A stretch of 64,000 nucleotides of DNA from Pseudomonas congelans (GTDB lineage: Bacteria > Pseudomonadota > Gammaproteobacteria > Pseudomonadales > Pseudomonadaceae). How positions within the stretch are numbered: position 1 is the first letter of the stretch; every line of letters starts with the position of its first letter. The position numbers and the translations under genes are program-made. The stretch covers positions 83,184-147,183 of the forward strand of contig NZ_FNJH01000007.1 in the NCBI RefSeq assembly GCF_900103225.1. Reading direction: 5' to 3'. Shown here piece by piece: positions 9,584 to 18,343 of the stretch. A model generated the notes under the pieces. The model had not been told where the DNA came from. It saw only the letters and a program-made list of their open reading frames with translations, and did not search any database.

Positions 9584-10663
9584 ATGGCTTCGTCTGGGCA
9601 ATCAGTACTTTGTGTCTACCGCTACGACGGATTGGATCGCCTGGCCGATTGCGCGCCTGCCGGGCAGGGCGACAATCGGCTTTTTTATCAGAAGAGTCGC
9701 CTGGCTACGCAAATTCAGGGGCAGATCCAGTACACACTTCTGCGCACGGATGAGTATCTGCTGGCGCAATGGCGTATGGAAAACAATCAGAGCGATTGCG
9801 CCTTGCTGGCGACCGATCAGCAGCAAACCGTGATCGCCGCCCAGGGCCTGGCGTTTGCCTATATGCCTTACGGCGATCATCACCCGGCAGCAGGGCCAAT
9901 GAACCTGCCGGGTTTTACAGGCCAGCGGGTTGATCCGGTGACGGGACACTATTTGCTGGGGAACGGATACAGAGCATTCAATCCGGTGTTGATGAGGTTC
10001 AACAGTCCGGACAGTTTGAGTCCGTTTGGCGAGGGTGGGTTGAATGCGTATGGGTACTGTGGGGGGGATCCGGTTAATCGGATGGACGCGAACGGGCATG
10101 TGCCCTCGCTTCTCAGGCCACTGTTGAAAGTTATGCGTTTTTTTAAACCTAAGCCGATCAAAAACCTGAAAGTTATCTCAGAAGATATAGTGGTTTTTGA
10201 AGACACCGCAAACGGGGCAAAAAGAATTAATTTCTTTGGGCACGGCAATAGGGTAAAAGAGCATGGGTATCATCCAATTATAACAGCAGACAGAAACTTT
10301 AGTCCCGATCAGCTAAATCACTTAGCGGCGACGTCTGGTATTGACTTTGATAAGTATCAGAAAATAAGATTGGTCATGTGCAATTCAGGTTCAGAAGGGA
10401 GTGGCTCTTTTGCAGCCCTTTTTTCGGAAATTACACAAAAGCCTGTTAAAAGCTATATTTCGAAAGTGTTCGTCGATCGTGGGCCAGAGAAGATAGCATC
10501 AATGATTACTAATAAGTCTGACTCTATTCGCTGGCTGGATGGCGGTAAAAACCAATATGACAAGGGGCTGAATATTGTTAAGAAGAATGTTCATGCGCCT
10601 GGCTCTTTCAAGTTTAAAGAATTCAGCTATAAGCCTGTAGTCCATCAGCTTACTGAGCTTTAA
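9584..10663 (+). CDS. Orphan Rhs-core protein with C80-like cysteine protease tip (2)
   Basis: 359 residues. Residues 1-172 are an Rhs core end like that of the gene at 1769 (YRYDGLDRL, LLATDQQ, YMPYGDHHP, LPGFTGQRVDPVTGHYLLGNGYRAFNPVLMRFN seen in pieces, SPFGEGGLNAYGY). Residues 173-359 differ completely. They contain INFFGHGNR (His220) and IRLVMCNSGS (Cys266), then SGSFAALFSEI. A His-Gly after a hydrophobic strand, a Cys after a second strand 46 residues on, and a following helix match clan CD cysteine peptidases, best the C80 autoprocessing domain of MARTX toxins. The 3' half of the gene is visibly AT-richer than its 5' half, a sign of recent tip exchange. AAGGAG lies 7 bases before the ATG. 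No immunity gene follows. The protease assignment is inference from motifs. Confidence 0.75.
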   Translation: MASSGQSVLCVYRYDGLDRLADCAPAGQGDNRLFYQKSRLATQIQGQIQYTLLRTDEYLLAQWRMENNQSDCALLATDQQQTVIAAQGLAFAYMPYGDHHPAAGPMNLPGFTGQRVDPVTGHYLLGNGYRAFNPVLMRFNSPDSLSPFGEGGLNAYGYCGGDPVNRMDANGHVPSLLRPLLKVMRFFKPKPIKNLKVISEDIVVFEDTANGAKRINFFGHGNRVKEHGYHPIITADRNFSPDQLNHLAATSGIDFDKYQKIRLVMCNSGSEGSGSFAALFSEITQKPVKSYISKVFVDRGPEKIASMITNKSDSIRWLDGGKNQYDKGLNIVKKNVHAPGSFKFKEFSYKPVVHQLTEL

Positions 10664-10715
10664 AGTAAGCAGTTTGAATGTGGGTTTTAGTTGAGTGTTG
10701 CTGGAGTTGGATGTG

Positions 10716-10742
10716 GAATGGGTAACTATGAGCTACCCATTC
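10716..10742. terminator. Hairpin between convergent rhs and fdhA
   Basis: A perfect 9-bp inverted repeat (GAATGGGTA / TACCCATTC, 9-base loop) lies in the 88-base gap between the second Rhs gene and fdhA, whose 3' ends face each other. There is no clear T-tract on either side, so it is only a candidate bidirectional terminator. Confidence 0.4.
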
Positions 10743-10751
10743 TGCGGGTGG

Positions 10752-11951
10752 TCAAGATGCACTAAACAACCTATGCGGATCAATCACAAACTTCTTCGGT
10801 ACGCCCGAATCAAACTCGCCATACCCCCGCGGAGCATCATCCAGACTGATCACCTCGACACCCACTATGTCGGCGATCTTGATACGGTCCCACATGATCG
10901 CCTGCATCAACTGGCGGTTGTATTTCATGACTGGGGTCTGGCCGGTATGGAAGCTGTGGGATTTGGCCCAGCCCAGGCCGAAGCGAATGCTCAGGCTGCC
11001 CATTTTTGCAGCGGCGTCCACGGCTCCCGGGTCTTCGGTGACGTACAGGCCGGGTATGCCGATCTTGCCTGCGACGCGCACTACGCCCATCAACGAGTTG
11101 AGAACGGTCGCAGGTGCTTCGGCCTGAGCGCCAGCATGGCCGTGACCGCGTGCCTCGAAGCCTACGGCATCGATGGCGCAATCCACTTCAGGTTCGCCGA
11201 GCAGGGCAGCGATCTGTTCGTGCAAGGGTGTGTCCTGGGACAAGTCGGCAATTTCGAAGCCCTGGGCCTTGGCGTGAACCAGGCGTGTCGGGTTGACGTC
11301 GCCGACGATTACCACCGCTGCACCCAGCAAGCGTGCTGACGCCGCGGCAGCCAGGCCGACCGGGCCCGCGCCGGCTACATAAACCGTGCTACCAGGCCCA
11401 ACCCCTGCAGTCACTGCACCGTGATAACCGGTGGGCAGGATGTCGGACAGGCAGGTCAGGTCGCGAATTTTTTCCATCGCCGCGTCGCGGTCCGGGAGTT
11501 TTAGCAGGTTGAAGTCCGCGTAAGGCACCAGCACGTATTCAGCCTGGCCACCAACCCAATCGCCCATGTCCACATAACCATAGGCACCACCGGGACGCGC
11601 CGGATTGACCGTCAGGCAGACGCCGGTGTTCTGTTCCTTGCAGCTGCGGCAGCGACCGCACGCCACGTTGAATGGTACGGAAACCAGATCACCGACTTTC
11701 AGATGTTCCACGTCACGACCGGCTTCCAGCACCTCGCCGGTGATTTCATGACCGAGCACCAGCCCGGTCTGCGCCGTGGTGCGGCCACGTACCATGTGCT
11801 GGTCGGAGCCGCAGATATTGGTGGAGACCACGCGCAGGATAACGCCGTGTTCGATGCGCTTGCCGCGTGGGTCTTCCATTTTCGGGAAAGGAATTGATTG
11901 CACTTCGACCTTGCCAGCGCCGAGATACACTACACCGCGATTACCAGACAT
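10752..11951 (-). CDS. fdhA: Glutathione-independent formaldehyde dehydrogenase
   Basis: A zinc-dependent medium-chain dehydrogenase that oxidises formaldehyde to formate with NAD+. It is 399 residues, the length of the P. putida enzyme. Catalytic zinc ligands are visible as NICGSD (Cys47) and GHE (His68). Structural zinc cysteines are at 98, 101, 104 and 112 (CGRCRSC...GVC), and the NAD-binding Rossmann motif is VAGAGPVGLAAA. The ATG at 11951 is preferred over an in-frame GTG at 11960 because GAGG lies 8 bases before it. It is last in the glyA-soxBDAG-purU-fdhA block, where it would detoxify the formaldehyde released when sarcosine is oxidised without tetrahydrofolate. Confidence 0.95.
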   Translation of the reverse strand: MSGNRGVVYLGAGKVEVQSIPFPKMEDPRGKRIEHGVILRVVSTNICGSDQHMVRGRTTAQTGLVLGHEITGEVLEAGRDVEHLKVGDLVSVPFNVACGRCRSCKEQNTGVCLTVNPARPGGAYGYVDMGDWVGGQAEYVLVPYADFNLLKLPDRDAAMEKIRDLTCLSDILPTGYHGAVTAGVGPGSTVYVAGAGPVGLAAAASARLLGAAVVIVGDVNPTRLVHAKAQGFEIADLSQDTPLHEQIAALLGEPEVDCAIDAVGFEARGHGHAGAQAEAPATVLNSLMGVVRVAGKIGIPGLYVTEDPGAVDAAAKMGSLSIRFGLGWAKSHSFHTGQTPVMKYNRQLMQAIMWDRIKIADIVGVEVISLDDAPRGYGEFDSGVPKKFVIDPHRLFSAS

Positions 11952-12000
11952 ACATGTCACCTCGCTTTTATTGTGGTGGAGCAGAGAGAAGCAGTTGCAG

Positions 12001-12858
12001 CTATAAAACCACCGTCCTGTTGGCGTTGAGGAACACCCGCCGTTCGATGTGATAACCCACCGCGCGGGCCAGTGTCAGGCCTTCGATGTCTCGACCCTTG
12101 GCGATCAGGTCTTCGGGATAGTGACTGTGATCGACCACTTCCACGCCTTGGGCAATGATCGGACCTTCGTCCAGATCGTTGTTGATGTAATGCGCCGTGG
12201 CACCGACCAGTTTCACCCCCTTGTTGTAAGCCTGATGGTAAGGCTTGGCGCCTTTGAAGCCGGGCAGCAACGAGTGGTGGATATTGATCGCCTTGCCATC
12301 CAGCTTGCGACACAGGTCCGGGGACAGGACCTGCATGTAGCGGGCAAGAATCACCAGTTCTGCACCAGACTCTTCGATGACCTGCCAGACTTTGGCTTCC
12401 TGCGCGGGCTTGTCGTTGGGGTCCAGGGGGAAATGGTAGTACGGAATGCCGTGCCAGCCAGCCAGTGGCTCAAGATCAGGGTGATTGGACACCACCGCGA
12501 CCACGTCCATGGACAGTTGATTGATACGCTGGCGATAGAGCAGGTCATTGAGGCAGTGATCGGCTTTCGAGACCATGATCACTACTTTTGGTCGGTAGTT
12601 GGGCGCCGTGAGTTCGAAGATCATGCCGAACGTTTCACTGCGCTCACTCAGACCGGCCCTGAACGCGTGTTCGTCGAAAGCCTCGGGCTGACGAAATTCC
12701 ACACGGATGAAGAAGCGTCCCGAGAGACGGTCATCGAAGGAGTGGTGCTCTGTGACGTAGCAACCCTGCTCGAACAGAAAGCGCGTCACTGCGTCTACCG
12801 TGCCGAGCATGCTGGGGCAGTCGGCGGTCAAAATCCATGTGTCGGGCGCGCGGCTCAT
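12001..12858 (-). CDS. purU: Formyltetrahydrofolate deformylase
   Basis: Hydrolyses 10-formyl-tetrahydrofolate to formate and tetrahydrofolate. It is 285 residues, with an N-terminal ACT domain (about 1-85) and a formyltransferase-fold hydrolase domain. The catalytic Asn, His and Asp are seen in INIHHSLLPG (Asn192, His194) and NDLDEGPI (Asp230). It sits between soxG and fdhA on the same strand, as in other pseudomonads that grow on glycine betaine. There it regenerates free tetrahydrofolate for sarcosine oxidase and vents one-carbon units as formate. GGAG lies about 10 bases before the ATG. A REP-like element separates it from soxG, so it may be transcribed less or its mRNA processed. Confidence 0.93.
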   Translation of the reverse strand: MSRAPDTWILTADCPSMLGTVDAVTRFLFEQGCYVTEHHSFDDRLSGRFFIRVEFRQPEAFDEHAFRAGLSERSETFGMIFELTAPNYRPKVVIMVSKADHCLNDLLYRQRINQLSMDVVAVVSNHPDLEPLAGWHGIPYYHFPLDPNDKPAQEAKVWQVIEESGAELVILARYMQVLSPDLCRKLDGKAINIHHSLLPGFKGAKPYHQAYNKGVKLVGATAHYINNDLDEGPIIAQGVEVVDHSHYPEDLIAKGRDIEGLTLARAVGYHIERRVFLNANRTVVL

Positions 12859-12927
12859 TAAATGAATGCTCCAGAGTATTCGTTATCCGCAAATCTGACT
12901 GACAGTGTCAGCCAGCTTGCTCAAGCA

Positions 12928-12976
12928 GGACGCAGAGCGTCCGGAACTGCATTCCCACGCGGAGCGTGGGGACGAT
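12928..12976. repeat. REP-like element between soxG and purU
   Basis: GGACGCAGAGCGTCC and CCCACGCGGAGCGTGGG palindromes followed by GACGAT, the same arrangement as at 31-79. It lies in the 205-base gap between soxG and purU, inside a probable operon, where the folded RNA could protect or punctuate the upstream sox message. Confidence 0.75.
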
Positions 12977-13063
12977 AGTCACCGTTTCGGCTATCGTGCC
13001 AATGCTCCCGCAGGAGTCTTCATTGAGACTGCCGCTGCGGTTTCAGCCCCGGTCCCCGGCGCT

Positions 13064-13696
13064 TCACGCTTGAACGCTCAGCCCGTACTCGGCACTCGCA
13101 TCCTGCAACCACAACCACCAGTAATCCGAGAAGCTGCGGCGGACCAGCAGCTCCCAGGTTTCTTCACCGGTCCGGCGGATTACCAGTTGCGACTTGGCGA
13201 ACACGGTGCCGACTGCCTTGCCCACCGGGAAGTTGTCCGGGTGCACGTCGTAGCTGGTGGACTTCATCAGTACCTGGCGCACCTTCGGCCCGCTCAGTTC
13301 AAGGATCGATTGCCCGCCGCTGACATTGACGATAGCGATGTGTTGTCCGCTCAGTTCGGCCCGCAGCCGCTGTTCTGCAGCGAACTCTTCGCCGCTTGGC
13401 ACGATCAGCAGCCACTCATCCGGGCCAAGCCACTGCAGCGAGCTTTCGCCGCTGATGACCAGCATCAGCGCGGCGGGCAACTCCATGCCCAGCGCCTTGT
13501 GTACGCCAGCGGCGAAAGCCGGATCGTGGGCATTGCCACGAATCGTCAGATGCCCCAGCAGCTTTTTCTCGCGCAGGAAAACCCCCGGGCTGGCGCGCCC
13601 CTTGCCAATCAGGCTGTCGAGGTTTGCATGGAACAGCGGCGACTCGGCTTTGACGTCGGTGGTCGGGCGCTGCTGGTAAACGTTGGCTGTGCTCAT
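13064..13696 (-). CDS. soxG: Sarcosine oxidase gamma subunit
   Basis: The gamma subunit of heterotetrameric sarcosine oxidase, which helps hold the alpha-beta core. It is 210 residues with GcvT/YgfZ-like character (LFHANLDSLIGKGRASPG near the N-terminus, ELSGPKVRQVL in the middle). It starts about 50 bases after the soxA stop on the same strand, giving the canonical order soxB-soxD-soxA-soxG. The small gap indicates cotranscription. The subunit has no catalytic residues of its own that I can point to, and the identification rests on sequence character plus gene order. Confidence 0.92.
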   Translation of the reverse strand: MSTANVYQQRPTTDVKAESPLFHANLDSLIGKGRASPGVFLREKKLLGHLTIRGNAHDPAFAAGVHKALGMELPAALMLVISGESSLQWLGPDEWLLIVPSGEEFAAEQRLRAELSGQHIAIVNVSGGQSILELSGPKVRQVLMKSTSYDVHPDNFPVGKAVGTVFAKSQLVIRRTGEETWELLVRRSFSDYWWLWLQDASAEYGLSVQA

Positions 13697-13746
13697 GATT
13701 CACCTGCTTGAATTCTGTGTGCTGCGGATGATCGGCTCACCGCGGA

Positions 13747-16700
13747 CTACTCGACGTTCTGCTGCTCGCCCTTCGGATCGAAGAACACCGAAGAAACGAT
13801 CTCGGCTTCGATCACGCTGCCATCGGCCAGAGGCGCGAATACCCGCTCGCCCATACGCGCCAGGCCGCCTTTGACCACGCCCATCGCGAACGAATAGCCC
13901 AGCGAGTTGTGCGCGTAACTGGAGGTCACGTGGCCCACCATGCTCATCGGGATCGTCTGTTTGGTGTCGAAGACCAGTTGCGCGCCTTCCGGCAGCCATT
14001 TGGCAGGGTCCACCGGCTTGAGGCCGACCAGTTGCTTGCGCTGTTCGCGTACGCAGTCTTCGCGATTCATGCCGCGCCAGCCGATCCAGGAGAACGGCTT
14101 GGTACGGCCGACACACCAGCCCATGTTCAGGTCGTCAGGCGTCATTGAGCCATCGGTGTCCTGACCGACGATAATGAAACCCTTCTCTGCGCGCAGAACG
14201 TGCATGGTCTCGGTACCGTAAGGCGTCAGGTTGTACTGCTTGCCCGCCGCGGCGATCTTTTCCAGGACGCCCATGGCGTAGTCGGCCTGAATGTTGACCT
14301 CGTAGGACAGCTCGCCGGTAAACGAGATGCGGAATACACGGGCCGGCACTCCGGCGACCAGACCTTCTTTCCAGGTCATGAACGGGAAGGCTTCACGGCC
14401 CAGATCGATATCGGTGACTTCGCTGAGCAGTTTGCGGCTGTTGGGGCCGGACAGCGTCAGGGTCGCCCAGTGATCGGTCACTGAAGTGAAATACACTTTC
14501 AGGTCCGGCCATTCAGTCTGTTGATAGATTTCCAGCCATTGCAGGACGCGCGCCGCGCCGCCCGTGGTGGTGGTCATCAGGAAGTGGTTGTCAGCGAGAC
14601 AGGCGGTTACCCCGTCATCGAAGACCATGCCGTCTTCCTTGCACATCAGGCCGTAGCGGGCCTTGCCGACGTCCAGTTTGGTCCAGGCGTTGGTGTAGAT
14701 GCGATTGAGGAACTCGCGTGCATCCGGGCCTTGAATATCGATCTTGCCCAGCGTCGAAGCGTCCAGCAGGCCGACGCTGTCGCGCACCGCCTTGCATTCG
14801 CGAGCGACGGCTGCCGGCAGGTCCTCGCCGTTCTTCGGGAAGTACCACGGCCGTTTCCACTGGCCGACGTCCTCGAATTCGGCACCGTTTTTGACATGCC
14901 AGGCATGCAGCGCAGTGAAGCGCACGGGTTCGAAGATGTGCTTGCAATGACGCCCGGCTATCGCGCCGAAGGTCACCGGCGTGTAGTTGGGGCGGAACAT
15001 GGTGGTGCCCATTTCCGGGATCGACACGTTCAGCGAACGGGCAGCGATGGCCAGACCGTTGACGTTGCCCAGCTTGCCCTGATCGGTGCCGAAACCCAGC
15101 GCGGTGTAGCGCTTGACGTGCTCGACCGACTCGAAACCCTCGCGTGTTGCCAGTTCGATGGCGGCGGCGGTGACGTCGTTCTGAAAGTCAACGAACTGCT
15201 TGGGGGCGCGTGCGGTGCCTTTTTCGTGCGGCACCTGGAACAGCGCCAGCGTCGGCTCTTCAGCACGGCTGAGGGCTTTGGGCATCACACCTTCGACAAC
15301 CTTGAAGCCCGCTTCACTGGCAGCGCGCACGCCGCCTTCGAAGCCATCGGCCAGGCTGTCAGCCAGGCTGTAGACGCCGTTGACGCCGCCTACGCAGATA
15401 CGTTTCTGCGGTGCTTCGCCCGGCACGAAGCCGAGGATGTCCTCGCGCCACACCGGCTTACCGCCCAAGTGCGAGGCCAGATGCACGATCGGGCTGTAGC
15501 CGCCGGAGCTGGCAACCACGTCGCATTCAAGCCATTCGCCGGGGCTGGTCACGCTGTGCGTCTTGACGTCGATGGCGGCCACGCGGGCGGCCGTCACGCG
15601 CTTGCTGCCGCGGGCCTCGATGACCGCGCTGCCGGTCAGGATGCGAATGCCTTTGGCCCGCGCTTCCTCAACCAGCGGGCCGCGCGGGTTATGCCGTGCA
15701 TCGGCAATGGCGACCACGTGCAGACTGGCGTCGAGCCAGTCCAGAGCGACGCGATAAGCGTGATCGTTGTTGGTGGAAAGCACCAGTTTCTTGCCCGGTG
15801 TCACGCCATAACGACGAACGTAAGTCGATACGGCACCGGCCAGCATGTTGCCGGGCACATCGTTGTTGCCATAGACCAGCGGACGCTCGTGAGTACCGGC
15901 GGCCAGCACCACACGTTTGGCACGTACCCGGTGCATGCGCTGGCGAACCATGCCGATCGGCGCGCGATCACCCAAGTGGTCGGTGAGGCGCTCGTGGATG
16001 GTCAGGAAATTGTGATCGTGGTAACCATTGACCGTTGCACGCGGCAGCAGGGTGACGTTGTGCAGGCTTTTCAGCTCGGCAACGACCGTCGATACCCATT
16101 CAGCGGCGGGTTTGCCGTCCAGGCTTTCCCGGCTGTCAAGCAGACTGCCGCCGAACTCTTCCTGTTCGTCGGCAATGATCACCCGGGCACCGGAGCGACC
16201 TGCTGCCAGTGCGGCAGCCAGACCGGCCGGGCCCGCACCGACGATCAGCACGTCGCAGTGCTGGTTCATTGCGTCGTAGCTGTCCGGGTCGTTCTCGGTC
16301 GGCGAGCGACCGAGGCCTGCAGCCTTGCGGATGTACTTCTCGTAAGTCATCCAGAACGATTGCGGGTACATGAAGGTTTTGTAGTAGAAACCCGGCGGCA
16401 TCAGCTTGCCGCCGACCTTGCCCAGAATGCCCATGACATCGGTATTCACGCTCGGCCAGCCGTTGGTGCTGGTCGCGACCAGCCCTGAATAAAGCGCCTG
16501 TTGCGTGGCACGCACGTTGGGGATCTGCGTCGCCTCGGTCGCGCCGATCTGCAGCACCGCATTGGGCTCTTCCGAACCCGCTGCGAAGATGCCGCGCGGG
16601 CGGGAGTATTTGAAGCTGCGGCCGATGATATCGACGCCGTTGGCCAGCAGGGCAGAGGCCAGCGAATCACCTTCAAAGCCCTGGTAGGTCTGGCCGTTGA

Positions 16701-16767
16701 AGGTAAAGTTGAGCACCTTGCTGCGATTGATACGGCCGCCGTTGGGCAGGCGATGGGTCTGGCTCAT
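13747..16767 (-). CDS. soxA: Sarcosine oxidase alpha subunit
   Basis: The largest subunit (1006 residues) of sarcosine oxidase, which converts sarcosine, O2 and tetrahydrofolate to glycine, H2O2 and 5,10-methylene-tetrahydrofolate. The N-terminus carries a 2Fe-2S-like fold remnant. Near residue 175 a dinucleotide-binding motif, VGAGPAGLAAALAAG, binds NAD. The C-terminal third resembles GcvT and is where folate binds (GPNSRKLLSEVTD, LRAEKGFIIVGQDTDGS). The start at 16767 overlaps the soxD stop by 4 bases (ATGA), a sign of translational coupling; the frame is open further upstream but that stretch is soxD in another phase. Third gene of the sox operon. Cytoplasmic. Confidence 0.96.
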   Translation of the reverse strand: MSQTHRLPNGGRINRSKVLNFTFNGQTYQGFEGDSLASALLANGVDIIGRSFKYSRPRGIFAAGSEEPNAVLQIGATEATQIPNVRATQQALYSGLVATSTNGWPSVNTDVMGILGKVGGKLMPPGFYYKTFMYPQSFWMTYEKYIRKAAGLGRSPTENDPDSYDAMNQHCDVLIVGAGPAGLAAALAAGRSGARVIIADEQEEFGGSLLDSRESLDGKPAAEWVSTVVAELKSLHNVTLLPRATVNGYHDHNFLTIHERLTDHLGDRAPIGMVRQRMHRVRAKRVVLAAGTHERPLVYGNNDVPGNMLAGAVSTYVRRYGVTPGKKLVLSTNNDHAYRVALDWLDASLHVVAIADARHNPRGPLVEEARAKGIRILTGSAVIEARGSKRVTAARVAAIDVKTHSVTSPGEWLECDVVASSGGYSPIVHLASHLGGKPVWREDILGFVPGEAPQKRICVGGVNGVYSLADSLADGFEGGVRAASEAGFKVVEGVMPKALSRAEEPTLALFQVPHEKGTARAPKQFVDFQNDVTAAAIELATREGFESVEHVKRYTALGFGTDQGKLGNVNGLAIAARSLNVSIPEMGTTMFRPNYTPVTFGAIAGRHCKHIFEPVRFTALHAWHVKNGAEFEDVGQWKRPWYFPKNGEDLPAAVARECKAVRDSVGLLDASTLGKIDIQGPDAREFLNRIYTNAWTKLDVGKARYGLMCKEDGMVFDDGVTACLADNHFLMTTTTGGAARVLQWLEIYQQTEWPDLKVYFTSVTDHWATLTLSGPNSRKLLSEVTDIDLGREAFPFMTWKEGLVAGVPARVFRISFTGELSYEVNIQADYAMGVLEKIAAAGKQYNLTPYGTETMHVLRAEKGFIIVGQDTDGSMTPDDLNMGWCVGRTKPFSWIGWRGMNREDCVREQRKQLVGLKPVDPAKWLPEGAQLVFDTKQTIPMSMVGHVTSSYAHNSLGYSFAMGVVKGGLARMGERVFAPLADGSVIEAEIVSSVFFDPKGEQQNVE

Positions 16768-17060
16768 ACCTTGTCTCCCTGATCCGTGAACTGCGGCCTG
16801 GTACCGATCGGATAGGTCTCGAGAATCTCGTAGGTCACGGTGTTGCGCGTCATGTTGAAATACTGGCGGCAACCGGCGGCGTGTATCCACAGTTCGTGAT
16901 GCAGGCCGCGCGGGTTATCGCGAAAGAACATGTAGTCGCCCCATTGCTCATCGGTGCAGGCACCGGGGTCCAGCGGGCGCGGGATGTGCGCCTGACCGGA
17001 CGGGTGGAATTCCTCTTCGGAGCGCAGTTCGCCACAGTGAGGACAGAAGATATGCAGCAT
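16764..17060 (-). CDS. soxD: Sarcosine oxidase delta subunit
   Basis: The small zinc-binding delta subunit (98 residues) of sarcosine oxidase. The N-terminal CPHCGE (Cys6, Cys9), together with a later His and Cys in HHELWIHAAGC, fits the zinc site of the family. It lies between soxB (16-base gap) and soxA (4-base overlap) on the same strand. The family length is about 90-100 residues, so it is complete. Confidence 0.94.
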   Translation of the reverse strand: MLHIFCPHCGELRSEEEFHPSGQAHIPRPLDPGACTDEQWGDYMFFRDNPRGLHHELWIHAAGCRQYFNMTRNTVTYEILETYPIGTRPQFTDQGDKV

Positions 17061-17075
17061 GGTCGTGTTCTCCTG

Positions 17076-18326
17076 TTAGTGGGCTACGGCTGCAGCGCCG
17101 TGTTCGTCGATGAGTGCGCCGTTGTGGAAACGGTCGATTGAGAACGGCTTTGCCAGCGGGTGCATCTCGCCTTTGGCCAGGCTGGCGGCAAATACGTTGC
17201 CCGAGCCCGGCGTGGCCTTGAAGCCGCCTGTGCCCCAGCCGCAGTTGAAGAACATATTCGGCACCGGGGTCTTGGAAATGATCGGGCAGGCGTCCGGGGT
17301 GGTGTCGACGATACCGCCCCATTGACGGTTCATGCGCACGCGGGACAGCACCGGGAACATCTCGACGATGGCCTGGACGGTGTGTTCGATCACCGGGTAC
17401 GAGCCGCGCTGGCCGTAGCCGACCCAACTGTCGATACCGGCACCGATCACCAGGTCGCCCTTGTCGGACTGGCTGATGTAGCCATGTACCGCGTTGGACA
17501 TGATGACGCTGTCGATAATCGGTTTGATCGGCTCGGAGACCAGTGCCTGCAACGGGTGTGATTCGATGGGCAGACGGAAGCCTGCCAGTTTGGCCATGTG
17601 CCCGGAGTTGCCGGCGGTTACCACGCCGACACGTTTTGCACCGATGAAACCCTTGTTGGTTTCCACGCCGATGCACACGCCGTTTTCCTTGCGAAAGCCG
17701 ATGACTTCAGTCTGCTGAATCAGGTCAACGCCCAGTGCGTCTGCCGCACGGGCGAAACCCCAGGCCACCGCATCGTGACGAGCGACACCACCACGGCGCT
17801 GAACTGTCGCGCCGATGATCGGGTAACGGGTGTTTTTCGAGCAGTCCAGGTACGGGATTTCCTCGGCGACCTGCTGGCCGTTGAGCAATTCTCCGTCCAC
17901 GCCGTTAAGCCGGTTGGCGCTGACGCGGCGCTCGGAGTCGCGCATGTCCTGCAGGGTGTGGCACAGGTTGTATACGCCGCGCTGGGAGAACATGACGTTG
18001 TAGTTCAGGTCCTGGGACAGGCCTTCCCACAGTTTCATCGCGTGTTCATAAAGGTGGGCCGATTCGTCCCACAGGTAGTTGGAGCGCACGATGGTGGTGT
18101 TACGCGCGGTATTGCCGCCGCCCAGCCAGCCTTTTTCGACCACGGCCACATTGGTAATGCCGTGCTCCTTGGCCAGATAATAGGCCGTCGCCAGGCCGTG
18201 CCCGCCGCCGCCGACGATGACCACGTCATAGACCTTTTTCGGGGTGGGCGTGCGCCACATGCGCTGCCAGTTTTCATGGTGGCTGAGGGAATGCTTGAGA
18301 AGGCCGAAGCCTGAGTAATGCTGCAT
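17076..18326 (-). CDS. soxB: Sarcosine oxidase beta subunit
   Basis: The catalytic flavoprotein subunit, which oxidises the sarcosine methyl group and carries FAD and covalent FMN in this enzyme class. It is 416 residues. The FAD-binding motif VVIVGGGGHGLATAYYLA is near residue 35, followed by ARNTTIVRSNYL, the region that carries the covalent flavin His or contacts it in homologues. The C-terminal GWGTGGFKATPGSG block is typical of DAO-fold oxidases. It follows glyA by only 17 bases and precedes soxD by 15, so the genes are in one operon. Confidence 0.95.
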   Translation of the reverse strand: MQHYSGFGLLKHSLSHHENWQRMWRTPTPKKVYDVVIVGGGGHGLATAYYLAKEHGITNVAVVEKGWLGGGNTARNTTIVRSNYLWDESAHLYEHAMKLWEGLSQDLNYNVMFSQRGVYNLCHTLQDMRDSERRVSANRLNGVDGELLNGQQVAEEIPYLDCSKNTRYPIIGATVQRRGGVARHDAVAWGFARAADALGVDLIQQTEVIGFRKENGVCIGVETNKGFIGAKRVGVVTAGNSGHMAKLAGFRLPIESHPLQALVSEPIKPIIDSVIMSNAVHGYISQSDKGDLVIGAGIDSWVGYGQRGSYPVIEHTVQAIVEMFPVLSRVRMNRQWGGIVDTTPDACPIISKTPVPNMFFNCGWGTGGFKATPGSGNVFAASLAKGEMHPLAKPFSIDRFHNGALIDEHGAAAVAH

Positions 18327-18343
18327 GTGAGGCTACTCCTGAC

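Noticed and set aside
14521..16488. A 655-codon open frame on the plus strand opposite soxA.
   Set aside because: It is the mirror of a GC-rich coding sequence; the minus-strand frame encodes a clear sarcosine oxidase alpha subunit and the plus-strand protein has no recognisable features or ribosome site.
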